Assembly (NCBI RefSeq): GCF_014202505.1
Contig: NZ_JACHGW010000003.1
Span: forward strand, 372,001-436,000
Source of the DNA: Armatimonas rosea
Lineage (GTDB): Bacteria; Armatimonadota; Armatimonadia; Armatimonadales; Armatimonadaceae
DNA: 64,000 bases
Direction of reading: 5' to 3'
Numbering within the stretch: position 1 is the stretch's first letter; every line of letters starts with the position of its first letter. The position numbers were made by a program, and so were the translations under genes. The notes beneath the pieces were generated by a model. The model was given only the letters and a program-made list of their open reading frames with translations. It ran no database searches and was not told where the DNA came from. Positions 1-7,742 of this stretch are shown here, one piece after another.

Positions 1-224
1 GTCTCTTTGTGGCGTTTTTCTTTGTCCATGTGAGCCAGGTGGTGCGTGCGGGCTGGAACAACTTCCGCGCCATGGTCACTGGCTGGGAGCAGCTGCCCGA
101 TACGGAGGAAACCATTGTCCCCGAAACAGCGTTAATAGAAGAGGAAGAAGAAATTGTCGATGAACCCGAACCAACCACCACCGAGCAGCCCACCGACACA
201 AGAGCTGACACCAGCGGAGCTTAA
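1..224 (+). CDS. membrane cytochrome b subunit, 3' end only
   Basis: The reading frame is open from the first bases of the window (codons in phase from base 3) and stops at 224, so only the C-terminal part of the protein is present. The visible part begins with the end of a hydrophobic helix carrying a histidine (FVHV), followed by AGWNNFRAMVTGWE, a pattern typical of the last helix and cytoplasmic edge of cytochrome b561 / thiosulfate-reductase cytochrome b subunits. The tail is a disordered, Glu- and Thr-rich stretch. The next gene, a molybdopterin oxidoreductase, starts inside this frame, and such cytochromes commonly carry electrons to or from that enzyme class. The family call rests on this short stretch, so it is moderate. 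Confidence 0.6.
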   Translation, partial: LFVAFFFVHVSQVVRAGWNNFRAMVTGWEQLPDTEETIVPETALIEEEEEIVDEPEPTTTEQPTDTRADTSGA

Positions 225-927
225 GCGCCTCTCACGCCGCTCGTTTCTCTGGGCGGGTGCGGGGGTAGCAGGGAGCCTGAGCCTGCTGTCGCTCTTCAAC
301 CACAAGGCCAAGGACGATGGCACGGGGATCAAGCAGGTCTTCCGGTCGGCGCACCTGACCAATGAAGCGCTGGCGCAGAGCCTGCTCTCGGGACGCCTCG
401 CCCCGGAGTTTCCCGCCTCGCTTGCGGTCGAGCCGCGCAACAACTACCACGGTGCGACCCCCGAGATCGACCAGGCGGCCTGGCGGCTCCAGCACGGGGA
501 GCTCTCGCTCTCGCTGGACGACCTCAAGACCCTCCCCGAGGTCTCGCTGACCACGGAGCTCAAGTGTGTGGAGGGCTGGAGCGCGATTGTCACCTGGACC
601 GGCTGCCGCTTTGCGGACTTTGCCAAGAAGTACCCGCCGCTGCCGGGGAGCAAGTATGTCGCCCTGCGCTCCGAGCCCGCGGGCTTTGAAGACGAGTGGT
701 ACTACGTGGGTCTAGATATCGAGAGTGCGCTCCACCCCCAGACCCTCTTGGCGTGGTCGATGAACGGCCAGCCCCTCACGGCGGAGCACGGCGCACCGCT
801 ACGCCTCGCCATTCCGATCAAGTACGGCATCAAGAACATCAAGCTCATCACCCACCTGAGCTACGAGACCGAGCGGCCCCGTGACTACTGGGCCGATAGT
901 GGGTACGATTTTTACGCAGGACTCTAA
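160..927 (+). CDS. Tat-exported molybdopterin-dependent oxidoreductase (sulfite oxidase/MsrP-like)
   Basis: A 255-residue protein with a twin-arginine signal (SRRSFLWAG, Arg26-Arg27) followed by a hydrophobic stretch, which indicates folded export to the periplasm. The mature part fits the oxidoreductase molybdopterin-binding fold. ELKCVEGWS (Cys136) is the family motif whose cysteine binds molybdenum, and a C-terminal [10 protein letters not shown] stretch is also typical. I chose ATG 160 over TTG 154 because GAGGAAGAAG (141-150) is a well-spaced ribosome site for it. The gene overlaps the upstream cytochrome b gene by 65 nt, suggesting translational coupling and a membrane electron-transfer pair. 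Because an exported methionine sulfoxide reductase follows 4 nt downstream, the substrate may be oxidised methionine (MsrP-like), but sulfite or another oxo-substrate is equally possible. Confidence 0.85.
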   Translation: MNPNQPPPSSPPTQELTPAELKRLSRRSFLWAGAGVAGSLSLLSLFNHKAKDDGTGIKQVFRSAHLTNEALAQSLLSGRLAPEFPASLAVEPRNNYHGATPEIDQAAWRLQHGELSLSLDDLKTLPEVSLTTELKCVEGWSAIVTWTGCRFADFAKKYPPLPGSKYVALRSEPAGFEDEWYYVGLDIESALHPQTLLAWSMNGQPLTAEHGAPLRLAIPIKYGIKNIKLITHLSYETERPRDYWADSGYDFYAGL

Positions 928-931
928 GACC

Positions 932-1465
932 ATGAAAACAACACAGCTGATTGTGATCGCAACCCTCGCCTTGGGCGGCGCTGTCTGGGCACAGCAGAAG
1001 CCCACGGCCCCGGCTGCCCCCGCCCCGGCGCAGAAAGAGATCGACTGGAAGAAGCTCAGCGATGCCGAGTGGCGCAAGCGGCTCACCACAACCCAGTTCA
1101 ATATCCTCCGTCGTGCCGCCACCGAGTACGCCTTCCGTAACGCCTACCACGACAACCACAAGCCCGGGACCTACCAGTGCGCAGGCTGTGCCCAGGAGCT
1201 CTTCTCCAGCGAGACCAAGTTCGACTCCGGCACCGGCTGGCCCAGCTTCTACCAGCCCGTCAAGAAGACCGCCGTGGTCGAGAAGCGCGACCCCGATGGC
1301 GAGCGCTCTGAGGTGGTCTGTAGCCGCTGCCTGGGGCACCTAGGCCATGTCTTCAACGATGCCGACGGCAACTACGGCATCCCCAAGACCCCCACCGGCC
1401 TGCGCTACTGCATGAACTCCGGCGCAATGAAGTTCATCCCCAAGGCTACCGGATCCGGGCATTAA
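932..1465 (+). CDS. msrB: peptide-methionine (R)-S-oxide reductase, exported
   Basis: MsrB reduces methionine-R-sulfoxide in proteins. All family landmarks are visible: zinc-binding pairs CAGC (Cys83/Cys86) and CSRC (Cys130/Cys133), the GTGWPSFY motif, GHLGHVF, and the catalytic RYCMNS (Cys160). The start at ATG 932 gives a clean signal peptide ([20 protein letters not shown]) with likely cleavage before QQ, so the enzyme acts outside the cytoplasm. It begins 4 nt after the molybdopterin oxidoreductase stop and shares its operon. The combination of an exported Moco enzyme, its membrane cytochrome and an exported MsrB points to repair of oxidised envelope proteins; the operon-level role is inference. 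Confidence 0.95.
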   Translation: MKTTQLIVIATLALGGAVWAQQKPTAPAAPAPAQKEIDWKKLSDAEWRKRLTTTQFNILRRAATEYAFRNAYHDNHKPGTYQCAGCAQELFSSETKFDSGTGWPSFYQPVKKTAVVEKRDPDGERSEVVCSRCLGHLGHVFNDADGNYGIPKTPTGLRYCMNSGAMKFIPKATGSGH

Positions 1466-1476
1466 AACAGCAGCTC

Positions 1477-2094
1477 ATGTCCGTTCTTGAGCTAACAAAA
1501 GAGCTAAAATACCAGTTGCTCCAGGCACATCCCGGCCTGGAGCAACGTCTTCGACCGGGCCTGCCTCCACGCGACGCAGTCGCCCTGGCCGCCCGCTACG
1601 GTGTCACCCTCACCGACGAAGCCCTCGATTTTTTTTCTGTCCTCAATGGTTTTTATGACCCTTATGCGGAACCTCAACAAGAGACGCATCTCTACCAGGG
1701 ACGGTTTTTAGAGAGCTTAGAGGATGCCCTGGAGCACTATCACGAGCTGTGGCGCCGCGGGGAAGATAAAGAAGAGCAGGCTCTGATCTTCAATGCCTAC
1801 CAAGGTGAGTTCTTCCTGTTTGACTCGCAGGCTCTCCCACCACTACGTTTTTTGGGAGAGGACTCTCTGTTTTTCTACGCCTTCGATCTTCGAGGCGAAG
1901 GCAAACCGGTTTGGGACATGGATGACCTGAGCGGGTTGTCCGTTGTATTTGAAAATCTTGAGGCAATGCTTCGCACGTTGACTACCTTACTTGCCGAAGG
2001 CGTTCTTCTCTTTGACCAGGGAGAGTGGGGAATCGAGGATAGCCGCGCCGAGCGGGAGATCATGGAGCGCTGTAACTCCAAGTCCGGGGATTAA
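1477..2094 (+). CDS. SMI1/KNR4-like protein
   Basis: A 205-residue cytoplasmic protein. Residues about 25-60 (LPPRDAVALAARYGV..TDEALDFFSVLNG) and the later VWDMDDLSG..VVFENLEAML pattern resemble the SUKH/SMI1-KNR4 fold found in bacterial toxin-immunity proteins and in many housekeeping-context proteins of unknown role. No toxin gene is adjacent. It follows msrB by 11 nt and ends just before a strong terminator, so it is probably the last gene of the cytochrome b-Moco-msrB operon. The family assignment is by overall pattern only. Confidence 0.55.
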   Translation: MSVLELTKELKYQLLQAHPGLEQRLRPGLPPRDAVALAARYGVTLTDEALDFFSVLNGFYDPYAEPQQETHLYQGRFLESLEDALEHYHELWRRGEDKEEQALIFNAYQGEFFLFDSQALPPLRFLGEDSLFFYAFDLRGEGKPVWDMDDLSGLSVVFENLEAMLRTLTTLLAEGVLLFDQGEWGIEDSRAEREIMERCNSKSGD

Positions 2095-2118
2095 AAATCC
2101 CCGGTATGAACTTTTGGG

Positions 2119-2176
2119 GAGCGTCCCGGGGACGCAGGAAACGAGCTTTCCTGTGCGTCCTCGGGACGCTCTTTTT
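2119..2176 (+). terminator. Rho-independent terminator after the msrB operon
   Basis: A long hairpin with arms 2119-2140 and 2148-2171 (GAGCGTCCC at the base pairs with GGGACGCTC, small internal mismatches, loop ACGAGCT) is followed directly by TTTTT at 2172-2176. It lies between the SMI1-like gene and dxr, both on the + strand. Confidence 0.85.
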
Positions 2177-2207
2177 CGGGAGGCCGGTATTTCAATGCCG
2201 GGACGGG

Positions 2208-2213
2208 TAGAAT
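2208..2213 (+). promoter_or_regulatory. -10 element of a leaderless dxr promoter
   Basis: GGGTAGAAT ends 7 nt before the dxr ATG at 2221, so transcription should begin at or within a base of the start codon. No ribosome-binding site lies between. The same arrangement recurs across the window. Confidence 0.6.
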
Positions 2214-2220
2214 CCCAGCA

Positions 2221-3327
2221 ATGGCAAGACGAAAGATTGTGGTGCTGGGCTCGACCGGCTCGATTGGGACACAGACCCTCGATATCTGCGAGCGGCTGGG
2301 GAGTGAGCGAGCGCAGGTCGTGGGGCTCGTGGCGCGGCGGGACTCGGCGCTGCTGGGGGAGCAGGCGGCGCGCTGGGGGCTCTCGGGCGAGCGCGTCGTG
2401 GCCGTGGAGCGCGATGGTAGCGAGGCGATGACGCGGCTAGCGGTGCTTGATGAGGCCGATACGATTGTCGTGGCGGTCGCGGGTGCCGCGGGGCTGGCGG
2501 CGACCCTGGCGGCGTGCGCGGCGGGCAAGCGGGTCTGTATCGCCACCAAGGAGGTGCTGGTCGCCGCGGGAGCGCTGGTCACGCAGACTGCAAAAGACGG
2601 CGGTGCGACCCTCCTGCCTATCGACTCCGAGCACTCCGCCCTCTTCCAGTGCCTTGCGGGCTACGACCTCGCGCTGATCGACAAGCTCCATATCACGGCA
2701 TCGGGCGGGCCGTTTCGGACCTGGGAGAAGGAGCGCATCCAGAACGCGACTGTCGAGGAGGCCCTCAACCACCCGACCTGGCGCATGGGCGGCAAGATCA
2801 CGATCGACTCCGCGACCCTCATGAACAAAGGCCTGGAGATTATCGAGGCGTGCTGGCTCTACGGCGTGGGCGAGGAAAAAGTCGAGGTCGTGGTCCATCC
2901 GCAGTCGATCATCCACTCGTTTGTGGAGCTCCGCGATGGGGCACTCTTGGCACAGCTGGGGCTGCCGGACATGCGCCTGCCGATTCAGATCGCCCTGCTC
3001 CACCCCGAGAAAGTGGACACGGGAATCCCGCGCCTCAAGCCCACCGAGCTCCGTGACCTGACATTTGAAGCCCCCGACCACGAGCGCTTCCCCGCCATCA
3101 CCCTCGCACGGCAGGCGTTTCGCACGGGAGGCACCGCGCCGGTCGTCCTGAACGCCTCCAACGAGGCTGCAGTGGGGGCGTTTCTGGAGGGAAAGCTGCG
3201 CTTTGGGCAGGTCCTGGAGCGGGTAGAGGCGGCCCTGAGTAGCATTCCGCATAGCGAAGCGGATACACTGGAAAAAATTGTGCGTGCAGATGCCACGGCG
3301 CGGCACTTTATCGCGGAGCATCTGTAG
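2221..3327 (+). CDS. dxr: 1-deoxy-D-xylulose-5-phosphate reductoisomerase
   Basis: Second enzyme of the MEP isoprenoid pathway: it rearranges and reduces DXP to MEP with NADPH and a divalent metal. The 368-residue length is normal for the family. Visible motifs are the NADPH-binding GSTGSIGTQT (residues 10-19), metal ligands in DSEHSA (Asp135, Glu137), SGGPFR (161-166), the substrate-binding NHPTWRMGGK (183-192), MNKGLE (201-206) and HPQS (226-229). A strong terminator and a leaderless-type -10 box precede it, so it starts its own transcript. The site-2 protease gene follows 9 nt downstream, the usual dxr-rseP pairing. The same pathway's ispG is also in this window, 25 kb away. Confidence 0.98.
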   Translation: MARRKIVVLGSTGSIGTQTLDICERLGSERAQVVGLVARRDSALLGEQAARWGLSGERVVAVERDGSEAMTRLAVLDEADTIVVAVAGAAGLAATLAACAAGKRVCIATKEVLVAAGALVTQTAKDGGATLLPIDSEHSALFQCLAGYDLALIDKLHITASGGPFRTWEKERIQNATVEEALNHPTWRMGGKITIDSATLMNKGLEIIEACWLYGVGEEKVEVVVHPQSIIHSFVELRDGALLAQLGLPDMRLPIQIALLHPEKVDTGIPRLKPTELRDLTFEAPDHERFPAITLARQAFRTGGTAPVVLNASNEAAVGAFLEGKLRFGQVLERVEAALSSIPHSEADTLEKIVRADATARHFIAEHL

Positions 3328-3336
3328 GAGAGAGCA

Positions 3337-4404
3337 TTGCTGCATAAACTAGAGTCCTTGCTGACGTGGGCCATTCTCTTTGGAATCCTGATCTTTATCC
3401 ACGAGCTGGGGCACTTCCTGGCCGCAAAAGCCTTCAAGTTCAAGGTCTACGAGTTTGCCTTTGGCCTGCCGTTTGGGAAAAAATGGCGGTACTGGTACGA
3501 CGGTGAGACGGAGTACACGATCCGGGCGGTCTTGCTGGGAGGTTTTGTGGGCTTTGCCGAGGCGGAGGCCGACGACGAGACCCGGGACCGCCAGATGGCG
3601 GACTTCCACGCCAAGCCTATCTACCAGCGGCTGATCGTGATCCTCGCGGGGCCTATCGCCTCGTTCCTCTTGGGCTGGCTGGCCTTTGTGGCACTGGTCG
3701 GGCTGCGCGGAGTCGAGGTGCCAGGGCCACAGCTGGCGACCGTGGTCTCCGGGAGCCCCGCCGAGCAGGCAGGGATGAAGACCGGCGACAAGATCCTCAA
3801 GGTGGGCGGAGCACCGGTCGAGTCACTGAGCGCGATGATCGAGAAGGTCAATGCGTCCAAGGGCGAGCCCCTGCCGGTCGAGGTGGAGCGGGACCAGAAA
3901 ACCGTCACCCTGAGCATCACTCCCAAGTCCGTGGACGAAGGCAAGGTCAAGGTCTACCGGATCGGGGTAGGGCTCCAGGCACCGCTGCGGGCGGCGCGCC
4001 CCGACGAAGTCCTGACCGAGGCGAACCGGCTGACGTCGCGCTTCTTTGAGGAGCTGCGCAAGCTGGTCTCCAAGCCACGGGACCTCAAGAAGAATATCGG
4101 GGGACCTATCGCCATCGCCGGCGCGGTCTCCGAGGTGACCAAGCTGGACTGGTCGGAGCGGGTGGGGGCGCTGCTGGGGATGATGGGGCAGCTCTCGCTC
4201 TCGCTCTACGCCGCGAACCTCTTTATCCCGATTCCGGTCTTCGACGGTGGCCAGGTGGTCTTGCTCCTGGTCGAGGCGGTTCGGCGGCGGCAGCTGAGCA
4301 AGGACCAGCAGATGTGGGTGGCGCTAGTGGGCTGGGCGATGGTGCTCCTGCTCTTTATCAGCACGACCTTCAACGATATTTTGCACCTGCTCGGCAAGGG
4401 CTAG
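3337..4404 (+). CDS. rseP: site-2 (RIP) zinc metalloprotease RseP
   Basis: A 355-residue intramembrane protease that in other bacteria cleaves anti-sigma factors and leftover signal peptides. The zinc motif HELGH (residues 22-26) lies in the first membrane helix. A PDZ domain with the AEQAGMKTGDKIL motif sits mid-protein in the periplasm, and the second catalytic motif FIPIPVFDGGQV is near the C-terminal membrane helices. The start is TTG 3337, supported by AGGAG at 3326-3330 with 6 nt spacing; no ATG lies at a suitable position. It is co-transcribed with dxr. A convergent gene lies just beyond a hairpin at 4419-4444. Confidence 0.95.
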   Translation: MLHKLESLLTWAILFGILIFIHELGHFLAAKAFKFKVYEFAFGLPFGKKWRYWYDGETEYTIRAVLLGGFVGFAEAEADDETRDRQMADFHAKPIYQRLIVILAGPIASFLLGWLAFVALVGLRGVEVPGPQLATVVSGSPAEQAGMKTGDKILKVGGAPVESLSAMIEKVNASKGEPLPVEVERDQKTVTLSITPKSVDEGKVKVYRIGVGLQAPLRAARPDEVLTEANRLTSRFFEELRKLVSKPRDLKKNIGGPIAIAGAVSEVTKLDWSERVGALLGMMGQLSLSLYAANLFIPIPVFDGGQVVLLLVEAVRRRQLSKDQQMWVALVGWAMVLLLFISTTFNDILHLLGKG

Positions 4405-4418
4405 CCCCGACACTGTCT

Positions 4419-4444
4419 GGGGAGGTGCGGTGCCGCACCTCCCC
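4419..4444. terminator. hairpin between convergent genes
   Basis: A perfect 12-bp inverted repeat, GGGGAGGTGCGG / CCGCACCTCCCC, separated by only TG, lies between the stop codons of rseP (+) and the unknown repeat protein (-). There is no T-run, so it may act as a weak or Rho-assisted bidirectional terminator. Confidence 0.5.
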
Positions 4445-4452
4445 GCTCACCA

Positions 4453-5193
4453 CTACTCGCCTTCTGTCTCGGGGGTAGCAAAGTTCCCCAGGTTCGCCTC
4501 ACAGCGGGCATCCAGGTAGTCCAGAAGTCCGCGCGGGGCGACCGTCTGGCCGATATTGATGTAGGCGGAGATCTTCTGCTGAACCAGCTCAAGTGGGACA
4601 TCCTCCGCGAAGATCGTCTGCCCGATATTGACATAGAGGTTGTCGTCTTTCACGTGCCGTAGGTAGCCTGCGGTGATGGTTTTTTGTCCGATCTCCTTGA
4701 TGACATTCTTTACACCGACGGGGAGAGTGACTATGGGGCCGATGTGCTCGATCCGTGCGAGGAGGGCACCGCGCACCGCCTGAGGGGCGAGCAGTATTCC
4801 GGTCAGTCGGAGCCGGGAGAGCTTCTTCTGCACCTGCTCCACGGTGACGGTATCCGTGAACCAGAGGATCCCTACGACAATCAGTTTCTGGCCCTCTTCC
4901 ATAGCCTCTAAGGCGAGGCCATCGAGCTCCAGCATTGGCCCCACGAGCAGGCGCTCGTCGGGATCGGCCTCGATAAAGGAGCCGACATTCTCGCTACTCA
5001 CCCCCGAGAGACCGCCACGGATGGCGCTACTCACTAAGACGGTGCCGATATTGCGCAGGGACTTCAGCTGGCTTAGCTCTTCCAGGGTGCAGGTACGGAG
5101 GTCTAAAACCCCGACATTCTCGACATGGGGGCCAGGAACCCCGATCAGGTGCCCGGCGTTGCTGGCACCGGGTTGCATTGTCTCGTCTTCCAT
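4453..5193 (-). CDS. unknown 246-residue repeat protein of the sigma operon
   Basis: I do not recognise this family. There is no signal peptide or membrane segment. The protein contains a degenerate repeat of roughly 40-50 residues. Its hallmark is N(I/V)G followed by hydrophobic strands, a charged helix of the type VxLEQVQQKIS, and another (N)IGx(T/L)(V/L) turn, for example around LRNIGTVLV, VNIGQTIF and INIGQTVAP. This suggests a solenoid or beta-rich oligomeric scaffold. It is the third gene of an ECF sigma factor operon (26-nt gap after the 70-residue protein). It could be a partner or target of that sigma factor, or a structural protein; the sequence does not decide. Confidence 0.75.
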   Translation of the reverse strand: MEDETMQPGASNAGHLIGVPGPHVENVGVLDLRTCTLEELSQLKSLRNIGTVLVSSAIRGGLSGVSSENVGSFIEADPDERLLVGPMLELDGLALEAMEEGQKLIVVGILWFTDTVTVEQVQKKLSRLRLTGILLAPQAVRGALLARIEHIGPIVTLPVGVKNVIKEIGQKTITAGYLRHVKDDNLYVNIGQTIFAEDVPLELVQQKISAYINIGQTVAPRGLLDYLDARCEANLGNFATPETEGE

Positions 5194-5219
5194 TATCTAC
5201 TTTCCTTTCATGCGAGGCG

Positions 5220-5432
5220 CTACCGTGGATCGGCCAGTGCCTGGGAGTGCGTACGAATAGCAGCCACTTGTGAGTTGAAGCTCTGGAGAGCCTGGTGGAT
5301 GGCGCGCCAGACAATCGTGTCCCGCTCCGCCTCTACGATTCGCTGGGCTATGTCTTTTGTGAGACGCTCTTGGTCGGTCGGGCTCAGGGTGAGCGCATCG
5401 GCAAGGAGCGCACGTAGCGCATCGTCGTTCAT
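5220..5432 (-). CDS. 70-residue protein coupled to the ECF sigma factor
   Basis: A small, soluble, mostly helical protein (LSPTDQERLTKDIAQRI..). Its ATG overlaps the sigma factor stop codon as ATGA (5429-5432), so the two are translationally coupled. That position is where an anti-sigma factor is usually encoded. However, it has no membrane helix and no HxxxCxxC zinc motif, so it is not a standard ZAS-type anti-sigma. It may be a minimal soluble sigma regulator; this is inference from position. Confidence 0.7.
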   Translation of the reverse strand: MNDDALRALLADALTLSPTDQERLTKDIAQRIVEAERDTIVWRAIHQALQSFNSQVAAIRTHSQALADPR

Positions 5433-5905
5433 CTTGTACTCCAGCTCTCCAGCGCGGCTTCAAGGCGGACACGAGCCTCGTGGAGCCGTCGCCGCACCGT
5501 TCCCGGTGGCAGGCTCAGGATCGCCCCGATCTCTGTGGCGTCGCACTGCTCGAAGTAGCGCAGGACGATGAGCTCCCGGTCAGTATCGCTGAGGCGGGTT
5601 AAGGCACGGGCGATATCTACCCGGAGCGTGGGATCGTCGGGTGCCGCCGCGACGGTCTCCACGAGAGGCTCTAGAGGCTTTCTCTGGCGCCAGCTCTCGA
5701 TGGCTCGGTGTCGTAGCGCCGTCAAGAGCCAGGCTCGCTGTCCGGAGTCGTCGCGGGTTTGAAGCGCTGCAAAGTGTCTCCAGGCAGAGAGCATGGTCTC
5801 TTGGGTCAGGTCGTCTGCGAGAGCGCCATCGCCAGTTCGTGCCAGGGCCATGGCTCGGACAAGCCCGAGGTGGCGCTGGTAAAACCGGTTGAAGCTCTCT
5901 TGCAT
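5429..5905 (-). CDS. ECF-type RNA polymerase sigma factor
   Basis: A 158-residue protein with the two-domain ECF layout. Region 2 is at residues about 10-75 (FNRFYQRHLGLVRAMALART..DDLTQETMLSAWRHF) and region 4 at about 95-150 (RALTRLSDTDRELIVLRYFEQ..EIGAILSLPPGTVRRRLHEARVRL) with a helix-turn-helix. It heads a three-gene operon with the 70-residue protein and the repeat protein. It diverges from the propeller-cytochrome gene at 5982. No clear autoregulated ECF promoter was identified by eye upstream. Confidence 0.92.
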   Translation of the reverse strand: MQESFNRFYQRHLGLVRAMALARTGDGALADDLTQETMLSAWRHFAALQTRDDSGQRAWLLTALRHRAIESWRQRKPLEPLVETVAAAPDDPTLRVDIARALTRLSDTDRELIVLRYFEQCDATEIGAILSLPPGTVRRRLHEARVRLEAALESWSTR

Positions 5906-5969
5906 CGTACTCTCAGCTTATAACACGAGTATGGGAGGCGGAAGTGTTCAGACTATTTTTAGGCTCGGG

Positions 5970-5975
5970 TAAGAT
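5970..5975 (+). promoter_or_regulatory. -10 element, leaderless propeller-cytochrome gene
   Basis: GGGTAAGAT ends 6 nt before ATG 5982, predicting a transcript that starts at the start codon. No separate ribosome-binding site is available. Confidence 0.6.
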
Positions 5976-5981
5976 AAGGCC

Positions 5982-7742
5982 ATGCGCGTTTCTTGGCAGG
6001 CAGTGGGCGGGCTTGTGCCGCTGGTCGTGGTCGCGGGGCTGGCGCTGGCACGGCCGGAAGAGAGCAAGGTCGTCGTGCGGGACCCTGCGCCACAAGCACT
6101 GGCACTCGTGCCCGGTGGGCGAGCGCTAGTCGCCGAGCGTGGCACGGCAAGTGTCGCCCTGCTTGAGCTCGCTGAGGGGCGTGTCTTAAACCGCGTCTCC
6201 GTGGGCGCGGAGCCGTTTGGGCTGGCGGTGCGGGGGAGCGTGGCGGTCGTCACCAGCTACGGCGCGGACTCGCTGAGCGTGCTCTCCCTGGCTCCGAAGG
6301 GTGTTGGAGTGACAGCGACCTTTCCGGTGGGGGCAGAGCCGCGCGGGGTCGCGCTGAGCGCCGACGGTAAGCGGGCCTATGTCGCGCTGGGGGCCGAGAG
6401 CTGCATCGCGGTCGTGGACCTGGCGAGCCGTAAGGTGATCCGTCGTCTTCCCACGGGCCTAGAGCCCTGGCATGTTGCGCTTACGCCCGATGGCAAGCGC
6501 CTCGCGGTGGGTTGTACACGGGCACGTACCCTCTCGGTCTTTGCCGTGCCGTCGGGGCAGGAGCTCTACACCGTCCCCCTCAACGGTCGCAACGTGCGCC
6601 AGCTCGCGGTCTCCCCCGACAGCAAGCAGGCTTTTGTTCCCTTTATCAACGAGCGGCGCTTCCCGGCGACCAAGGACAATATCGGGCGGGGCTGGGTCGT
6701 GGGAAATCGTCTTGCGCGGGTGCCGCTCAGCGACGAAGGCCCGCGGGAGGCGATTGCGCTGGACACCAACGGCGATGCGCTGGGCGATGTCGAGGGCTGC
6801 GCACTCTCGCCCGATGGCCAGACTCTTGCCCTGACTGCGGGGGGAACTCATGAGCTGGTGCTCTTCTCTCGGATTGCCGGCCTGCCCTTTGTCGCTTTTG
6901 GTGGCCCCGAGGACTTTCTGGAGCCCGCATCGGTGCAGCGCATCCGGCGCATCAAACTGGGCGGCCGGCCGATGGGGGTCCAGTTCTCCCCCGAGGGCAA
7001 GCAGCTCGTGGTCGCCAATGACTTTCTCAATGCGGTGCAAGTGATCGAGGTGGTGACGGGCACGGTGACCAAGACAATCGCGCTTGGCGGGCCGGCGACG
7101 CCATCGCTCGTGCGCCAAGGGGAGATTCTCTTCCACGATGCCAAGCGCTCGTTTCACTCCTGGTACTCCTGCGCCTCGTGCCACACCGAGGGCCACACCA
7201 ACGGCGGGAACTTCGACACCAAAAACGACGGTGGCTACGGCAAGCCGAAGAAGACCCTGAGCCTGCGGGGAGTGGCCCAGACCGCGCCCTACACCTGGCA
7301 CGGCTGGCAGACCGACCTGCGCCAGGCGATCCGTGAGTCGTTTGTCAGTAGCATGCAGGGCGACGAGCCATCGGGGGCGGATCTCGATGCCGTGGAGGCC
7401 TACCTGAAGTCGCTCGACTGGAAGCGATCGCCCTTTCCCCCTAGCGCGGCGGGCAAGCAGGTCTTTGAGGCGAAGGGGTGCACAAGCTGCCACGGCGGAC
7501 CGAACTACACATCGACAGCGATCACCAAGGTGGGGCTGGAGGAGCCTAGTGATGTCTACCAGGGCTACAACCCACCCAGCCTGCGCAATGTCTACAGCCG
7601 CGCTCCGTACCTGCACGATGGCCGCGCCGCCACTCTGGAGGATGTCCTCACCAAGTACCACCGCCCGAGTACACTTACCAGCCAGCCGGACTGCACACCC
7701 CAGGAGCTCAGAGACCTGGTAGCGTTCTTAAAGAGCCTCTAG
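5982..7742 (+). CDS. YVTN beta-propeller fused to dihaem cytochrome c peroxidase-like domain
   Basis: A 586-residue exported protein with an N-terminal hydrophobic segment (VGGLVPLVVVAGLALA). Residues about 35-365 are seven-bladed-propeller repeats of the YVTN type (e.g. GKQLVVANDFLNAVQVI). Residues about 380-586 resemble the MauG/bacterial cytochrome c peroxidase family. Two haem sites are visible: CASCH (Cys397, Cys400, His401) and CTSCH (Cys500, Cys503, His504), with the family segments APYTWHGW, PPSLRNVY and APYLHDG. The fusion probably couples a binding or docking propeller to periplasmic dihaem redox chemistry. The substrate is unknown. It ends overlapping the convergent tdk stop by 4 nt. 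Confidence 0.88.
   Translation: MRVSWQAVGGLVPLVVVAGLALARPEESKVVVRDPAPQALALVPGGRALVAERGTASVALLELAEGRVLNRVSVGAEPFGLAVRGSVAVVTSYGADSLSVLSLAPKGVGVTATFPVGAEPRGVALSADGKRAYVALGAESCIAVVDLASRKVIRRLPTGLEPWHVALTPDGKRLAVGCTRARTLSVFAVPSGQELYTVPLNGRNVRQLAVSPDSKQAFVPFINERRFPATKDNIGRGWVVGNRLARVPLSDEGPREAIALDTNGDALGDVEGCALSPDGQTLALTAGGTHELVLFSRIAGLPFVAFGGPEDFLEPASVQRIRRIKLGGRPMGVQFSPEGKQLVVANDFLNAVQVIEVVTGTVTKTIALGGPATPSLVRQGEILFHDAKRSFHSWYSCASCHTEGHTNGGNFDTKNDGGYGKPKKTLSLRGVAQTAPYTWHGWQTDLRQAIRESFVSSMQGDEPSGADLDAVEAYLKSLDWKRSPFPPSAAGKQVFEAKGCTSCHGGPNYTSTAITKVGLEEPSDVYQGYNPPSLRNVYSRAPYLHDGRAATLEDVLTKYHRPSTLTSQPDCTPQELRDLVAFLKSL

Noticed and set aside
6459-7661. 400-codon open frame antisense to the propeller-cytochrome gene
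   Set aside because: High-GC antisense shadow of a gene with clear domains; its translation is low-complexity and has no start signal.
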